Positions 1 through 11,734 of a stretch of 64,000 nucleotides of DNA are shown piece after piece; positions within the stretch are counted from its first letter, which is position 1; every line of letters starts with the position of its first letter. The stretch covers positions 200,556,101-200,620,100 of the forward strand of contig NC_134701.1 of the NCBI RefSeq assembly GCF_043290135.1, read 5' to 3'. The position numbers were made by a program, and so were the translations under genes. Origin of the DNA: Rhipicephalus microplus (lineage: Eukaryota; Arthropoda; Arachnida; Ixodida; Ixodidae). Under the pieces are notes generated by a model. That model ran no database searches. It was not told where the DNA came from and saw only the letters and a program-made list of their open reading frames with translations.

Positions 1-497
1 AGGATATAGTTCGTGGAATTAGTAACCGAGTACCAATGGTGACTCTCGAAGAACCTCTAGTCAGCCCGCGCGACATCCCGGAGACACAAAGAAAGGCGAA
101 CATTCAGCCCACCACACCCCGAACTTCATATCGGGCAGGCTAGGGACTGGCACCGGTTACAAGCAAACGCCTATCCCAATCTACTAATTCTCAACAAAAT
201 TCACCCAACGCAGTACCCGGACACATGTCCGTGGTGTTCCGAGCGGCCATCTCTTACCTACATGACGTGGACGTGTAGACTCAGGCCACCAGAAATTAGT
301 TCGCACTTATTAGGGACAAACGCATTTGAGAGGCAGTGGGAGGTCTGGCTTGCGAGCAAGGATCGAGAGAGCCAAGTTGCTCTTCTCGATCAGGCCCAGC
401 AAGCCGCAAAGGCCAATAATGCCTTGGACAAGGGGAACCAGCCACCTTCATCCCGATTCCCTCTAGTAACTACCGCTCTCGTCGACCCGCAGATGCT
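1..497 (+). pseudogene. 3' end of an RNase H-type LINE ORF2 (frameshifted remnant, cut by window edge)
   Basis: This is the C-terminal end of the ORF2 polyprotein of an I/R1-type non-LTR retrotransposon, downstream of RNase H. Reading starts in frame 3 (positions 3 to about 140) and must shift to frame 1 near 130-150. There it reads a WHRLQANAYPNLLILNKIHP segment, then a zinc-knuckle-like CPWCSERP with a following TWTC, and then a tail ending around 504. The frame-1 reading has a stop at 58-60 and the frame-3 reading stops soon after the shift, so the copy is broken. The 3' end was later invaded by a SINE at 498. I recognise the domain order from tick LINEs; the exact clade is not certain because RT lies outside the window. 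Confidence 0.7.
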
Positions 498-743
498 TGA
501 TTGATTGATTGATGTGTGGGGTTTAACGTCCCAAAATCACCGTATGATTATGAGAGACGCCGTAGTGTAGGGCTCCGGAAAATTGGACTACCTGGGGTTC
601 TTTAACGTGCACCCAAATCTAAGCACACGAGCCTACAACGTTTCCGCCTCCATCGGAAATGTAGGCGCCGCAGCCGGAATTTGATCCCGCGACCTGCGGG
701 TCAGCAGCCGAGTACCTTACCCACTAGACCACCGCGGCGGGGC
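498..743 (-). mobile_element. Ruka-type tRNA-derived SINE, full length, with TSD
   Basis: On the minus strand this reads a tRNA-like head (CCGCGGTGGTCTAGTGG, then a box-B region GGGATCAAATTCC), a body about 150 bp long, and a TCAATCAATCAATCA-type tail. It is flanked by the direct repeat gacccgcaga at 484-493 and 745-754, a convincing target-site duplication. Excising the SINE restores continuity of the LINE remnant (GACCCGCAG...GCAGC). The SINE therefore inserted after the LINE. The family name is from memory of the ixodid Ruka SINE. Confidence 0.88.
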
Positions 744-777
744 AGACCCGCAGAGGCAGCATACAGGTAAGAGGATG

Positions 778-817
778 TAAGGTCCCTAGATGAAACTTGT
801 TTCATCTAGGGACCTTA
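778..817. repeat. Perfect 19-bp hairpin with 2-nt loop
   Basis: The arm taaggtccctagatgaaac at 778-796 is followed by tt and then its exact reverse complement at 799-817. It lies just downstream of the LINE 3' end. No rho-independent terminator role is expected in a eukaryotic intergenic region. It may be a snap-back duplication or a fold-back remnant. Confidence 0.9.
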
Positions 818-2529
818 TGAGGGTGCAGGTAGTCGCCATGCGTCTAGACTATGTCTAGACTGAACGTCGCTGGTTCTGCGACGACCACGGGCTGGTTATA
901 GGCATGTTTTGGTCACTTATGGTCACCTATTCGCACTGTGAATTTTACGGTGTTCAGTGGATACGTTGGGCAATGTAAGAAGGAACATCGACACGTTTTG
1001 CTTGTTCAACAAGTACGCAACACGCGTTCAGAGTTTTATGTACCTGGTATGAAACACTACGGTATTACACAGCAGGGACAATTTGCACTTTTTCTTCCTT
1101 TAGTGGCCTACCTCGGCAAATACTTAATTTTCATTAGAAAAACGCCATTATGCAACATGTGCGAACCTTTCGTTTGGATGCAGTCGAGATTACACACTAA
1201 GTCAACATGACACTGATCTTGCCACTGGGCTACCAAAACATAATCAAAATTCAGATGACGAAAAAGGAGACGATGACAACTGAGGCGCTTTCACTGTGAG
1301 AGACGTTGAGAGCGAAGGTAGGTCGGCTAATCGAAGCCTTATACAATATTCAGGCAAAGTTACTTCACCCGTCTCATAATTCAATGACATGACCGGGGCA
1401 CCTAGTTATATAGAGCGTAACTGCGCGTTGGTTGACCACCTCATAAATATCGGTACTCAACACGATAGTAAAATTATGAGAGAGGATAGGAGACCAATAC
1501 GGGTCAACGGCGATAATTAGTCCAGTTTTCGCCCATACAAGTCTCGAGAGGAAAGTAGGAATGCTGGGATATCTCTATATTTTTTGAAATCCAGGTGTTT
1601 AGCACCGAGACAACACAAACTGTAATGAAAAAAAAAAGTAATACTGCCACAGACGAATTGATACCTCCTTACATTTACCTATAAAAAAATCGCAGCAGTT
1701 TCCATGCTTTTCTTCGCAAATTGGACAAAAATAAATGCAGAAACAAAAAAAAATCCTTCAGTTCAGCCCGATATTTTGGGGATGATTCTTGATCGTAGGC
1801 GAAAAAGAAAAAAAACAAACAAAAAACATGCGCACGCTGGAATCCCGTGCGCTATGGTGTGTGCTCTACTGAATCGGTGCATGACGCCTGTGCGACGTCA
1901 ACAGTACCCGCGAGTAAAGCGCATTATACCTTTCATAGAGATGCTTGCCCTGCAGGTCATTCTCTACACGCTTTCGCACTAAATCACGCCTTTGCAGTGT
2001 TGTTGACACGTGGTTAGCTTGTGTTCCGCCTACTACGCACGCACTGCGTGACTGAACTACTTAATTACATCTTCGTCATCTGCGTACTACAAAAAAAGAG
2101 AGAAAACAAGATCGTAGAAAGCTCACGGGTCTGTGCGATTCGTTCAGCAACACCGTTCGCACCTTACACGCATATGTTTTTTTTTTCTCAATTTGTTCAC
2201 CATGAAGTGTGGGGCAGTCGATAAGTCTAGTCAGGAAAGCTTTGTGGCTGACGGCGCTTTGAGCTACACTGCGTTGACCACGTGTACGCCCATCTTGTTG
2301 CACCAGTAAAAATCTTGCATAAGAGTTCAGCAGAAAGCTTTCATCGATGAATTACGTGCATGGCGGGGCTACAACGAAAGCCTGGTTATTGGGACAAGCA
2401 TGCTTTTTTTGTTTTTTTTTTCAGACAAAAATGATCATTGCTTTCCGTTGGTCACTAACAATGCCACACAAATGCCGAAAACAATGTCTGAAAAGGTGAA
2501 ATTTTCAGTGAGATTGTACGACATTATAT
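818..2529. other. Unassigned non-coding stretch
   Basis: I see no recognisable gene or repeat boundary here. Short open frames (for example 938-1210 and 1704-1982) have no recognisable motif and no codon-like pattern. Several A-rich runs are present (around 1,630, 1,750 and 1,810). Confidence 0.6.
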
Positions 2530-2625
2530 ATGAGGCATGCCGTCTGAATTATTTTTGAACGTCTGGGCTCTTCAAAGCGTTCCTAAATCTAAGCACACGG
2601 TTGTGCGCGGGAACTCGAATACAGT
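2530..2625 (-). mobile_element. Decayed fragment of a tRNA-derived SINE body
   Basis: The run gaggcatgccgtctgaat, followed by a phrase like 'cctaaatctaagcacacgg' and 'gggaactcgaatac', follows the order of the tick SINE body (the CATAATC/GCC block, the CAGATTTAGGTGC block, then box B). The match is heavily diverged, the head is missing, and no target duplication is seen. Confidence 0.35.
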
Positions 2626-3239
2626 GTAAGTACCAAAGTCTCACAGTTTATGTGATAGTAATGTTTGTATGTAGTGGTGCCACGGCCAAATGAACACAAC
2701 TAAGCCTCCTCGTATGATCGATAAACTACAGTGCCGTAGAGTTAAACCTACCAACAGCGTGCAAGTGCATGACCCTATTTTTTGTTTTGTTTTTTACAAC
2801 CGAGTCGCTATATCACGCTGCAATCACACAGCATTTAACAGTCCTCATGTTTGCGAGGATGCCAAGAGCATTTCGCGATGTGCTTGAAACAGAAAGTGGC
2901 ACCCACTCTGAAATTATTCTTGTGAATGGAGGATACGACGACAATAAACAGCGCTCTGGAAGGTTGCACTCGCCGGTTTTATTATAATGCATTAGCAGCC
3001 GAGCAAGGCCAAATGCACTCGTACGTCGTTTCAGGCATACGTAGAAACAGTTACACTCGCGCAGACATGACCGGACAAGCCGCACTTTGTTGAGAACGTG
3101 CATGACGTACGCGCACATAGAAACACGAGGTGGCCAGCAGACGACGCAAGGAGCAATCGACACTTCACCGTTTCGTCTAGTTGCCGCTCGGCGGCGACTC
3201 TGCTCGATCTCGCGGCCAATGTGCTAACATTTTTTGTTA
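2626..3239. other. Unassigned non-coding stretch
   Basis: No gene was recognised. The frames 2813-3163 (-) and 2690-2887 (+) overlap each other, show no domain signature and are probably chance. Confidence 0.55.
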
Positions 3240-3445
3240 GCATTGGCGTGACTCAGTGATAGAATGGCTGACACGCAGCGGGCCCTGGTTCGATTCCTAT
3301 TGTGTCATTGGTGTTTTTTTCAGTTAACGAGGTTTTTGTACTTTTTCGTTTGATACTGGCTACGAGCACCGGCGGCGGCGGACAACTACGGCGCCACGCG
3401 TGTTCTGGTCTCACAACAGCTTTCGCTGTAAAAGCAGTAAAAGCC
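3240..3445 (+). mobile_element. tRNA-derived SINE of a second (Gly-like) family
   Basis: A tRNA-like head (gcgtgactcagtgatagaat, then a box B ggttcgattcc) at 3,244-3,297 resembles tRNA-Gly(GCC)-derived heads seen again at 54.8, 55.4 and 58.7 kb. It is followed by a T-rich spacer, a GC-rich block and a terminal phrase agctttcgctgtaaaa. It is not a functional tRNA: stems are disrupted and the anticodon arm does not fold cleanly. No clear target-site duplication was found. Confidence 0.5.
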
Positions 3446-5239
3446 CCAGTATAGCCAAAGTATGCAAAGGGAAGTTCGTGCGAAGTAATGATCAGAAGCG
3501 ACGTGATGTATGCTGGCTTTTTTTTTTTCAGCTCTTCCTGGTATTTTACTTCTCTCCCTTTTATTGAATCTCTTTTTTGTCGACAAAAGCTTTGCCTTAA
3601 TAAGTTATTGTGCACCTTACGCCTTCTTGCAACAGTCGGTAGCATCGAGAATTTCCACCACGCATCTGTATACGATGGGTTTCACGCTTGGTCGTCACTG
3701 TGTGCGCATCCATCGTGCATGCAGCTTGGTCGCTGCTTTTCCTCGCCTCTCCGCACGCGATCATTCACTCAGCGGACGAGCTTGGCTGCGTCCGGCTGTT
3801 TTGTCGTCGTGGCGCGCGCGTGTGAATCCGCGCGTGCCAGAACTATCAGGAAAAAGGGTCGTAGGCGCGTTTTGTTGCCCTTTGTACGAGTGTAGGCGCC
3901 CCGGAAATAGTCAACATAACCGACATGGGAAATAATGATATCCGGGACGTGCCAGGACCAGGGGGCACGCCTTATAGTGGAGAGCTCCGGCAATAGGTGA
4001 CCAGTAAAAGAGCGAGAGATTGTTGGGTGAACCGTCTGCTACCGGCTTCCGGTTCGAGAAGAGTAGACGACGGTGGAACCGCTTCGCCGCAAGCCCCAGA
4101 TTATTCGAGATTCGCGCGCGCGGTAACCAGTTTTATCTTCCTCCTGACAAACCATGGTTGGTTGTTAAGTCGTTGGCTGCTCCAACTCGAGCGTGAAAGG
4201 CAAACGCATGAATCGATTGCCATGAAACGAAGAAAGAAAAATGAGGTGGGCCACGGCTGTGAAGAGAGCCACAGCGACAGGTAGCCTTTGAGTACGGAAC
4301 GTTGAATCCAGAGTGTGCGAAAACAATTTCATCACGGATACGTGTGTATTCCACACTAAAAAAAGTTTACAGATGAATTTGCTGCGAATATCATATTGAG
4401 AAATAAGTTGTCGCGCAGGCGCGCCTAGCAAAGATTATGGGAACGCGAGGGTGAAATCTACCTGTTATACGAGATGAGCGCCGGCCATTGCACCGATATT
4501 TATCACAAAAAAAAAAAGCAAAAGCTTCACTTAAAAGTACGTTTACACTAAGCGCTGGACGAGTGCATTTGCGTTTATCTTGGTGAAACTGTGCGCCAGG
4601 ACAGAAGAAGTGCGTTAAACAAGTGCAGGGTTTATAATATTTTGCGCCGTCTACGTCTGACTATATTGTTTATGTGCCGCCGTACCACGCATCTCGATCA
4701 AGATCAGCGTTTAAATAAACGTATGGCTTCGACTAAGAAATTTATCTAAGAGCACGCAGAAGGCGAGAAAAGAAGAACACATGTCAATGCGGTCAATAAG
4801 TGCTGCACTTCATGCCCATCGACCGACGATGTCGGCCGAAGCAGTGATCCCTAAATGAACTCTTCGCACACTGCTACAGTCATCCCTATCGCCTGAGATT
4901 TTTTAAAAAGTTTTTTTTTTATCTGCAGTAATGTATCATACAATGAAAACTGTTTTCTGTATCGACTGATCTGCTAGCCAAATTGACAGTACCCCCGATC
5001 AGCATAAATTCATTGCAAGTAATTTTAGTGCGATAAAAAAGCTTCCTTACCGTTCATGGCTTTCGTAGCTTGTCATCGTCACAGTCACGGTTAGCAATAA
5101 CAAAACAAAAAAAAACTTCTAAAGCACTGACATTGCAAGGAGAGGTGTTTTTTTCAATGGAGCGGTACAAAAATGCGCGCGTGCCACTGCTAACCCGCGT
5201 GGTGTGTCGAACCGGAAGCCGTCGTACCCACGGTTCCAT
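3446..5239. other. Unassigned non-coding stretch
   Basis: Overlapping open frames at 3,488-3,935 and 3,997-4,431 on both strands are low-complexity or R/S-rich and show no domain. No repeat family from elsewhere in the window was recognised here. Confidence 0.5.
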
Positions 5240-5484
5240 CCCACCGCGGTGGTCTAGTGGTTAAGGTACTCGGCTGCTGACCCGCAGGTCGCGGGATCAA
5301 ATCCCGGCTGTGGCGGCTGCATTTCCGATGGAGGCGGAAATGTAGTCCCGTGTGCTCAGATTTGGGTGCACGTTAAAGAACCCCAGGTGGTTGAAATTTC
5401 CGGAGCCCTCCACTACGGTGTCTCTCATAATCATGTAGTGGTTTTGGGACGTTAAACCCCTCATATCAATCAATCAATCAATCT
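5240..5484 (+). mobile_element. Ruka-type SINE, full length
   Basis: This has the head ccaccgcggtggtctagtgg, a box B (cgggatcaaatcccgg), the conserved body (gtgcacgttaaagaacccc, ggttttgggacgttaaa) and a tcaatcaatcaatcaatc tail. It is colinear with the copies at 39,941 and 29,521. No unambiguous target-site duplication was seen, so the ends may have decayed. Confidence 0.88.
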
Positions 5485-5970
5485 CTACACAGCCTAACTC
5501 AGTTAAAGTAACATCGGGACCAAAAATTAGTTCATTATATCCACTATTTATTGCAAAAATATGGATAAAGATATGCTCTAACAAATCAACAATTTGGCTC
5601 GCACAAAGATGCATTATTGAAGGCTTTAAACAAATTGTTAAACGAAGTGACCATTGCCTTGTGGATTTTCAGACTAAAGAGACCGGTACATGAGAAGGGG
5701 GAACTGCAATGAAACTAAGTTAGTTAATGATCCTGCGGTTGTGTACTGTCCTTCACTGTGGCCGGGAATTGTGTTTTTACGCGGCCTTTCGATTCGTCAA
5801 ACGAAATATTTCTTTGTCGGTGGCTCTTTCGTTATAAAAGGATAATGAGAGTCACTGAAATGAAGCCCGACCAAAGAAAGTTAGCATTTAGTGCGTTAAT
5901 GCGCCGACAATTTTGCTATGTTAGTGTTGTTGTGAGGCTCAACCACAATCACAATTTTTTTTCAGCGAGG

Positions 5971-5972
<2 letters not shown>
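5485..5972. other. Unassigned non-coding stretch before a microsatellite
   Basis: AT-rich sequence without a recognisable gene. The open frame 5,758-6,075 owes its length to the (AC)n run and is rejected as coding. Confidence 0.55.

Positions 5973-6056
<84 letters not shown>
5973..6056. repeat. (AC)42 microsatellite
   Basis: An uninterrupted AC dinucleotide run of about 84 bp. Open frames across it on both strands are poly-His-Thr or poly-Cys-Val artefacts. Confidence 0.97.
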
Positions 6057-6058
<2 letters not shown>

Positions 6059-6491
6059 TAATTAAGCACACATGAGCACATATGCGTTCAATGCTCGCTC
6101 GAACACGCCTTGATAAATGCATGATTACATGGATGAGAAGACCGAGCTGGATATGTAGCTTGCGATGTAAAATCCGAAACACCAGCGTCAAAATTTTTGA
6201 GGCGCGCTCATCGCTAAGTGACTGCCGCTGGCTAACGAGAGAGAGAGAGAACAACTTTATTTAAAAATAAAAGAACCCCAGTCCGGGTCTACTAAAAAAA
6301 AAAACTATTCATCAGACAGACCTAGAAGGTGCAAATGCTGGAGCAGTGTCTTCATCATGTCCGGAGAGGAGTCCGGGGAGGAGTCCGCCAGCCACTCCTC
6401 CAGGGTCGCAGGTCTTAGGTTTATAGGTATGTGCTTGAGGCTCTCGCTTAAGGCTGCGCGACCACCAGGACAATCTCACAGAACGTGAGCA

Positions 6492-7190
6492 TTATCCGGG
6501 AAGCCGCCACATGCCATGCAAGTAGGAGACCCGTCTTTTCCTTGTATGTAGTGTTGAATGTGGTGTCATTAAAGAGTGAGTTTGGGCACGCCTTATCAGG
6601 AATGCCTCGCGTCTCGTCATGAAATGAGGAGGATCAGGATAAACCCTGCGATTGTTGCGAATCTCATCTAATCGTTCACGCCTCTCTAAACCTGCCATAG
6701 CAAGTAATTCGGTGCGTTTCAGTGAATCCGGCCACCACAGAGGAGGGCCTGAAAGATTTACGCAGGACATGGCGTGTGCCACTTCATTCCCTCTGATCCC
6801 CGAGTGACCAGGTATCCACTGTATACGAACACGTAACGAATGGTAGTCAGCTAAGTGCTTCGTAAGTTTGTTGTAATGCGTGTCTGGAATGTCACCTGTC
6901 GCGAGGGCTCGACAGGCAACTTGGCTATCTGTGCGTATCAGTAAATTACGGGCATTTGGATTGGGCATGGTGACTGCTTCTACTATGGCCGTGATTTCTG
7001 CAATGCATTGCGTACTAATGTTGTAATGGAAGCCCCATGACAGTGGTAGTCCATCGGAAGCTGTTCCCGTTCGAAAGCCCTCGCCGGTATTACACGGAGA
7101 TGCATCCGTGTACAAGATCCACTCTCCAGTGGTTGCTTGGAGATGTTGTACTCGTGATTTACGTCGTCCTGTTTGCTTATCTCGATCCAT
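6492..7190 (-). pseudogene. LINE RNase H domain
   Basis: This is the C-terminal RNase HI-like domain of the LINE polyprotein, which degrades RNA in RNA:DNA hybrids during retrotransposition. Visible catalytic signatures are YTDAS (Asp at about residue 29), AEITAI (Glu about 65), RTDSQ (Asp about 88) and WIPGHSGIRGNEVAHA at 125-140. The last acidic position is His, as in many LINE RNase H domains that use an H variant. The tail carries a CXXC-like finger remnant (HGMWRLPG). It is in a different frame from the RT segment, so the parent ORF is broken between 7,190 and 7,490. Confidence 0.8.
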
Positions 7191-7381
7191 GTGCCGCGGA
7201 ACTAGTTTGACGGTGATCTGATCGAGCGTCGCCTAAGGGGGCCGGGTTGCTTCAAATGCGACAGGTGCAGATATGTAGTAGCCTAATTCACGAAGCAGGG
7301 AGTATCCTTGTGCGGAAAGTTTGAGGCACGTGAATTGTGCTTCACGGTGAATTTGGGCCAACTCGTCGAGGTTTGGTAGGA

Positions 7382-7657
7382 TCACAGTTCCTTGAACCCT
7401 ATCATACTTTGCATAATGAGGGGTACCAGTATCGTGCGAGAAATCTGACGAAGCAGGGTCTCGAGCTTCGATTTCTGGGTCTTGGTGATGTCAATATATG
7501 GATATTGATACATGACGCGGGGAATGGATAAAGCTAGGGTCATGCGCCTGAGTTGGTGTTCTTTGATGCCTCTCAACTTTCGCGTTGTGCGTTTCAAAAG
7601 ACAGCGTACTTGCTGCAACTGTTGTATGTCGGAGCCACTCCCTTGACTTGCCGTCAT
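7382..7657 (-). pseudogene. LINE thumb/connection segment between RT and RNase H
   Basis: The segment KLRGIKEHQLRRMTLALSIP is followed by RVMYQYPY and ends near SKLETLLRQISRT. It matches the region after RT in I/R1-type LINEs (a MR-NDT-RLVQALV-SRI-Y-PY type pattern). It overlaps the end of the RT frame in another frame, which shows a frameshift near 7,500-7,650. It does not encode a separate protein. Confidence 0.65.
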
Positions 7658-8609
7658 CTTGCAACCAGAAGCCTAGCACTTTGATGCAGGGCTTCCTGGG
7701 AATAGGGTCATTCTGTATGGAGAGTGTAACGAGTTGCCGGTCTTTCTGAGCGTTTGGAAGCTTCTCATTTGTAACGACAATAAACTCAGATTTGGCACTG
7801 GAAAGAGTGAGTCCTCTTTCTTCAAGGTATCGAGAAGTCGTGTCAATGGCCGACTGTAGCGTGTGTTGTATTTCTGATGCGGAGCCCCTTCCGGCCCAAA
7901 GGGTTATGTCATACGCATGTGTTGTAAACTGAAGGTCTTGTATAGATCTGAGTTCCCGCGTCAGATCATTGAAAGCGAGGGAAAAGAGTGTCGGTGACAG
8001 AATTGATTCTTGCGGAACGCCTCGTGGGAGGTACCGCGTGCACGCTTTTGCTTCGTTTACCTGCACGGCGACTTTGCGGTCGGTAAGAAAATTTTTGACA
8101 TAGTTGTATAGCTTCTGTCCCAGTCGTATCGCCCTAAGGCCCTCAAGAACCGCAGCGTGGGTTATGTGGTCAAACGCCCCCTTAATATCAAGGCCAGCTA
8201 CAGCACGCAGTTGAGAGGTGCTGTGCACGGTGTACACATCCTGCAAAGCAAGCATCGCATCTTGCGTAGACACGTGTTTTCGGAAATCAATGACGCGCGG
8301 GTCAACCGGACAGGCTCTGTCCTGCTGCCAGAGTAGTCGCGTTAGTTCCATGCGCTCCATAAGTTTCCCTGGACACGATGTCAGTGAAATCGGGCGAAAA
8401 TTCCCAATTTCGTTTGGTGCCTTATTGGGCATGGGGATAGGAATTACAGTGGCCATTTTCCACCCTGTGGGTATATTGCCTGTTTCCCATGCTTGGTTGA
8501 TGGTGTCGAGAAGAAACTTCAGTTGTGTTTCGGGCAAATTTCTTAACATCTTATTGCTTATGCCATCCGGGCCTGGCGTTGTCTGCCTTTTACAGGCGTC
8601 GGTAGCCAT
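7491..8609 (-). pseudogene. LINE reverse transcriptase domain, catalytically altered
   Basis: This is the RT core of the LINE polyprotein, which synthesises cDNA at the nicked target. Motifs in order are TPGPDGI (residues 11-17), NFRPISLTS (70-78), a palm segment GLDIKGAFDHI (139-149) with the catalytic Asp, GVPQESILSP (197-206) and HAYDITLW (231-238). The last replaces the family's Y/F-A-D-D box, so the first catalytic Asp is Tyr. The Gly after PQ is Glu in motif B. Both changes argue for a dead copy. The reading continues upstream in another frame (8,659-8,847) and downstream in the thumb frame. Confidence 0.85.
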
Positions 8610-8658
8610 TCACAGCTCTCCCATTGAGAAAGGTCGGTCGAGATCTGAAGAGGTGTCG

Positions 8659-9087
8659 TCAGCTAACTTCCGGAAGAGGATGAGCACAAGGGATTGTCGT
8701 AGCTGTTGGAAAGAAGTGGTCGGCGATTTCTTCTGCCAAAGTTTGCGAGACAATCCCATTCTTGAGCTGTATTACCTCTAGGTGGTTCTTTCGTTTGGGT
8801 TGCCCAAGCAAGGTGTGAAAAAGAGACCATGCTCTGCTCGTGTGCAAGCTGTTGCCTGCGTGCTCACAAATATCCAGCCAATTGTCGGTGGCTAACTTGT
8901 CCGCGCGCTCTTGCGCTTCTCGCGTGATCTCTTCTATGTGGGACTTGAGACGTTTGTTTAGTTTGTTCCGTTTCCATATCCTAGCCCATGCCTTTTGTCC
9001 CAGAGGGTCAGAAGGTGTCGATCAATCTGTGGGTTGTCATCATTGCGCTGAACTGTTTTGGTGGAGTGCGGAGTGCCAGCGGAGTGC
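8659..9087 (-). pseudogene. LINE endonuclease-RT linker, frameshifted
   Basis: Minus-strand frames 8,659-8,847 (with TSRAWSLFHTLLGQPKRKNH) and 8,958-9,087 (QIDRHLLTLWDKRHGLG) read the linker that precedes RT in I/R1-type LINEs. They include the segment before 'NWLDICEHAGNSLHTSRAW'. Two frames are needed. The sequence stops at the target-site duplication, so no endonuclease is present. Confidence 0.65.
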
Positions 9088-9098
9088 CCGCTGGCTAA

Positions 9099-10770
9099 TA
9101 AAAACCGTCTAAGCAAGCACTTCGTACGAATGGTTAACCATCGAAAGCTGAAACGTGCGGCCCTGGTGTTTAGCAATCGGTTAAACCCGACGTGGCCCTG
9201 AATTCTTTTACAATTATTGCTCACATGTTCGTGCTTCTTAATGAGGTTAGACACACGTTTGACTTGGGTTTACCACAGTCCTTATTTCACAAGCTGCACT
9301 TCGTGCTTCGCATGATCATGGTCTTGGAGGAGTGTAATGAGCGGTTAAATGCGTTTCGCATTGCCTTAAGCACCGTGGTTGTTCTCGAACCACATGCGGT
9401 CATATATAAGTTGCCGCTGAAGCCAATGCGGCGGACTCACTCGCTGGATTCCGCGCCGAATGGTTGTGCCCACGTGATCTTCGATGACAGCGCAGCTCTG
9501 GCCGACCACCTCGCCTTCTGCCATCTCCTGACGCCGTGAAGCTCTCGCTGAGCGGTGCCCCGTCCTCGGACTCCCGCGACCGTGTCCATCTTTCTCTATG
9601 TTCTCTTTACTTCTGTATGTGGGTGTCCTCATATCCATCCCTATCCCTTTTACCCTTTTAAGCCCTCCTTATCCCCCATCTTTCGTGAGCCACTGTTGAG
9701 GTGTCGCACTCTGATGCAGACAGTTATGGGGCTTCCTTGTATCTTCTTTTCCTTCATTTAAAAATCACTAACCCCCCCCCCCCCCCCACCCCCACCGATG
9801 TGGTGCGGAGAAACTACCGCTGGGGCGAACGCCCGCTTTCAAGCTAACTTGGCGGCGTGGTTTGCAGGATCCGCCCTCTACCGGCGCTTACATTCCCGTC
9901 CACGATTTAGCGAGGCTTGGAAGCCTGCTAGATAATCGGTACGCAAAGGCCATGGCTACGACGGGATGGCTACGTCACCCACATCGCAGCCAATGGCGTG
10001 CGTGTTTCGGTATGACGCGGCGAGTGACGTATACCTGATAAGTTAACAAAGCACGGCTCGTAACACCACTGTCGTGTGGTTCATCGTTTCTGCTATTGAT
10101 ATGCACCTTACGCAGTAAAAAAAAAGAGCTAAAAAAGAAATTGAACGAGAAAAGCTTGATGAACGCAGGTGATCGACGGAAGTATTTTGAAAAATGGAAT
10201 TGTTGCAGAAATGCTTCCAGAACTATATCCACGCGACAGACTACGTTCACGACGCGGGTAATTCACTACGTTTACAAGTAACGGGTAATCAGATTTTTTG
10301 TATGTTTTCTTGTTTGACGACGCAAACGCGCCTTGCTTTTTTCAGAAAGAGATTAGACGCATCCCGTAGAGATGTCTGTGGCAAAAGCAATTATAGCGGA
10401 GGGAAGGAGCACAGCGTCGTACAGAAAACGCGGAAACGATGCACTCGAGACCTGAAAAGCGTTTAGAAATCGCGACGGTAAATTACATAAAGCGTTTTAT
10501 TGCATGCAAGAGTAATTGAGAGGTGTGACTACCATATTAAACTCGGTTGGTTTGCCATGCACAGGTCTGCTCGACAATGAACAATTTCTTCGAACGCTAA
10601 CCTCATATTGGAAACGCGCGTTGCAACACGACATGGTTCGGCGAACGGTTAAGTTGCGAAGCGGCACGTCCGTGCACGTGCACAAAAGTGCACTCCTTCA
10701 AGTGCGTCGAACACCGTTCTTGTAAGTGTGGTAGTTTGGGCTAGATGGTATGACATGATGATAGTTATAG
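9099..10770. other. Unassigned stretch, possible retroelement 3' UTR and C16 run
   Basis: 9,500-9,770 resembles 43,220-43,340 (phrases such as ctcggactcccg / ctcggattcctg followed by catcTTTC). This looks like the 3' untranslated part of some tick retroelement, but the family is not identified. A run of about 16 C occupies 9,772-9,787. No gene was recognised from 9,790 to 10,715. Sequence at 10,716-10,770 is the start of the hairpin-bearing repeat. Confidence 0.4.
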
Positions 10771-10815
10771 CGCGAGAACAGAACGACGACAAAGAGTCGT
10801 CGTTCTGTTCTCGCG
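10771..10815. repeat. Perfect 20-bp hairpin with 5-nt loop
   Basis: The arm cgcgagaacagaacgacgac at 10,771-10,790 is followed by a 5-nt spacer and its exact reverse complement at 10,796-10,815. Outside the arms symmetry stops abruptly, as expected for an inverted duplication at a breakpoint. Confidence 0.92.
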
Positions 10816-11734
10816 TTAGAACCATCGTCACCGTTCTTGTGTTTTCGCCAATTTCTTGAAGCATGACGAGTTCCACTGACCCAACGCCGCTGGACGTCGA
10901 CGGAAAGTTCTGCATTTTCTTGACCCGAAAACTACGACTAACCACTTCGACGCAGTTATAGCGCTCTAAAATATTATCACAACCTCTTCGTAGTGTTTCC
11001 TAATGGAGGCGTTAGCAGACGATTATGCGAGTGCACCTTCCGAAAGATGGCGGGCGTGCTCAGTGTTGCCCGAGCACGAAACGTTATGAATGTCCCTCGT
11101 TCTTTCCCAATACCCCGTAGTGGGCATAAGCCACACATTGGACAGAAAACGGCCACACGGCATGACCAGATAGGTGATACTTTGTCGCGGTGTGTAACAA
11201 AACCGACATGCCACGTTTTTTCTGATGCTTGGAAGTCAATATGGACCGACCTGCGTGCTTCTTGCTGATGTCAGAAAAGAAGGAAGACGAAGCCACTTAA
11301 GTACGAGCCACGTGCAAGACGTGTCCGTTGAAAGCCATGGAGCAATGACCGCTCTGTGAATGTCCGTGGCGTTGTGAATAGACCGGCAGCTGGCAAAGTG
11401 GTTCCCGCGACTGAAGACGGGGAGTCGCTGCTCTCACGGGTGCCTGCTGCAATACGCCAGGCGAGAACACAAGAAGATTCGTGCGGCGCTGACGATCTCC
11501 CGCCGCTGGAAGACACTGTTCGTGCTCATCGAAAGATGACGGTAGGCTGATTGAACGTCGAAATTCATAATTGCTCGATGACAAGAGCACGTAGGGAAAA
11601 GAGGAAGTGAACGAGTTTAGCTAAGCTTAGAAATGAAAATTCAAGCCTCTGCTTCTCGAGAAACGGGATAGAAGAAAGCGCCCACTTGTAGTCCGTCAAC
11701 CAGATGATCAGAGCTCACAGCAGAAGGAGCCAGC
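10816..11734. other. Upstream region of the first elongase gene
   Basis: This stretch would contain the promoter and 5' UTR of the elongase gene at 11,735. I see no convincing TATA box, and no intron/exon pair in the 5' UTR can be asserted. Open frames on both strands (11,297-11,590 -, 11,356-11,550 +) have no recognisable domain. Confidence 0.4.

Larger units (their letters stand above)
6236..9087 (-). mobile_element. 5'-truncated I/R1-type LINE with 11-bp TSD
   Basis: The element runs on the minus strand from a truncated 5' end near 9,087 to a 3' end near 6,236. On that strand the 3' end reads an AATAAAGTTGTT block followed by a CT-rich terminal repeat. The direct repeat ccgctggctaa occurs at 6,225-6,235 and 9,088-9,098, fixing both ends by target-primed insertion. 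The content, in order, is the end of the endonuclease-RT linker, RT, thumb/connection and RNase H, in several frames. The endonuclease domain is absent because of 5' truncation. Coding features inside are listed separately. Confidence 0.9.
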
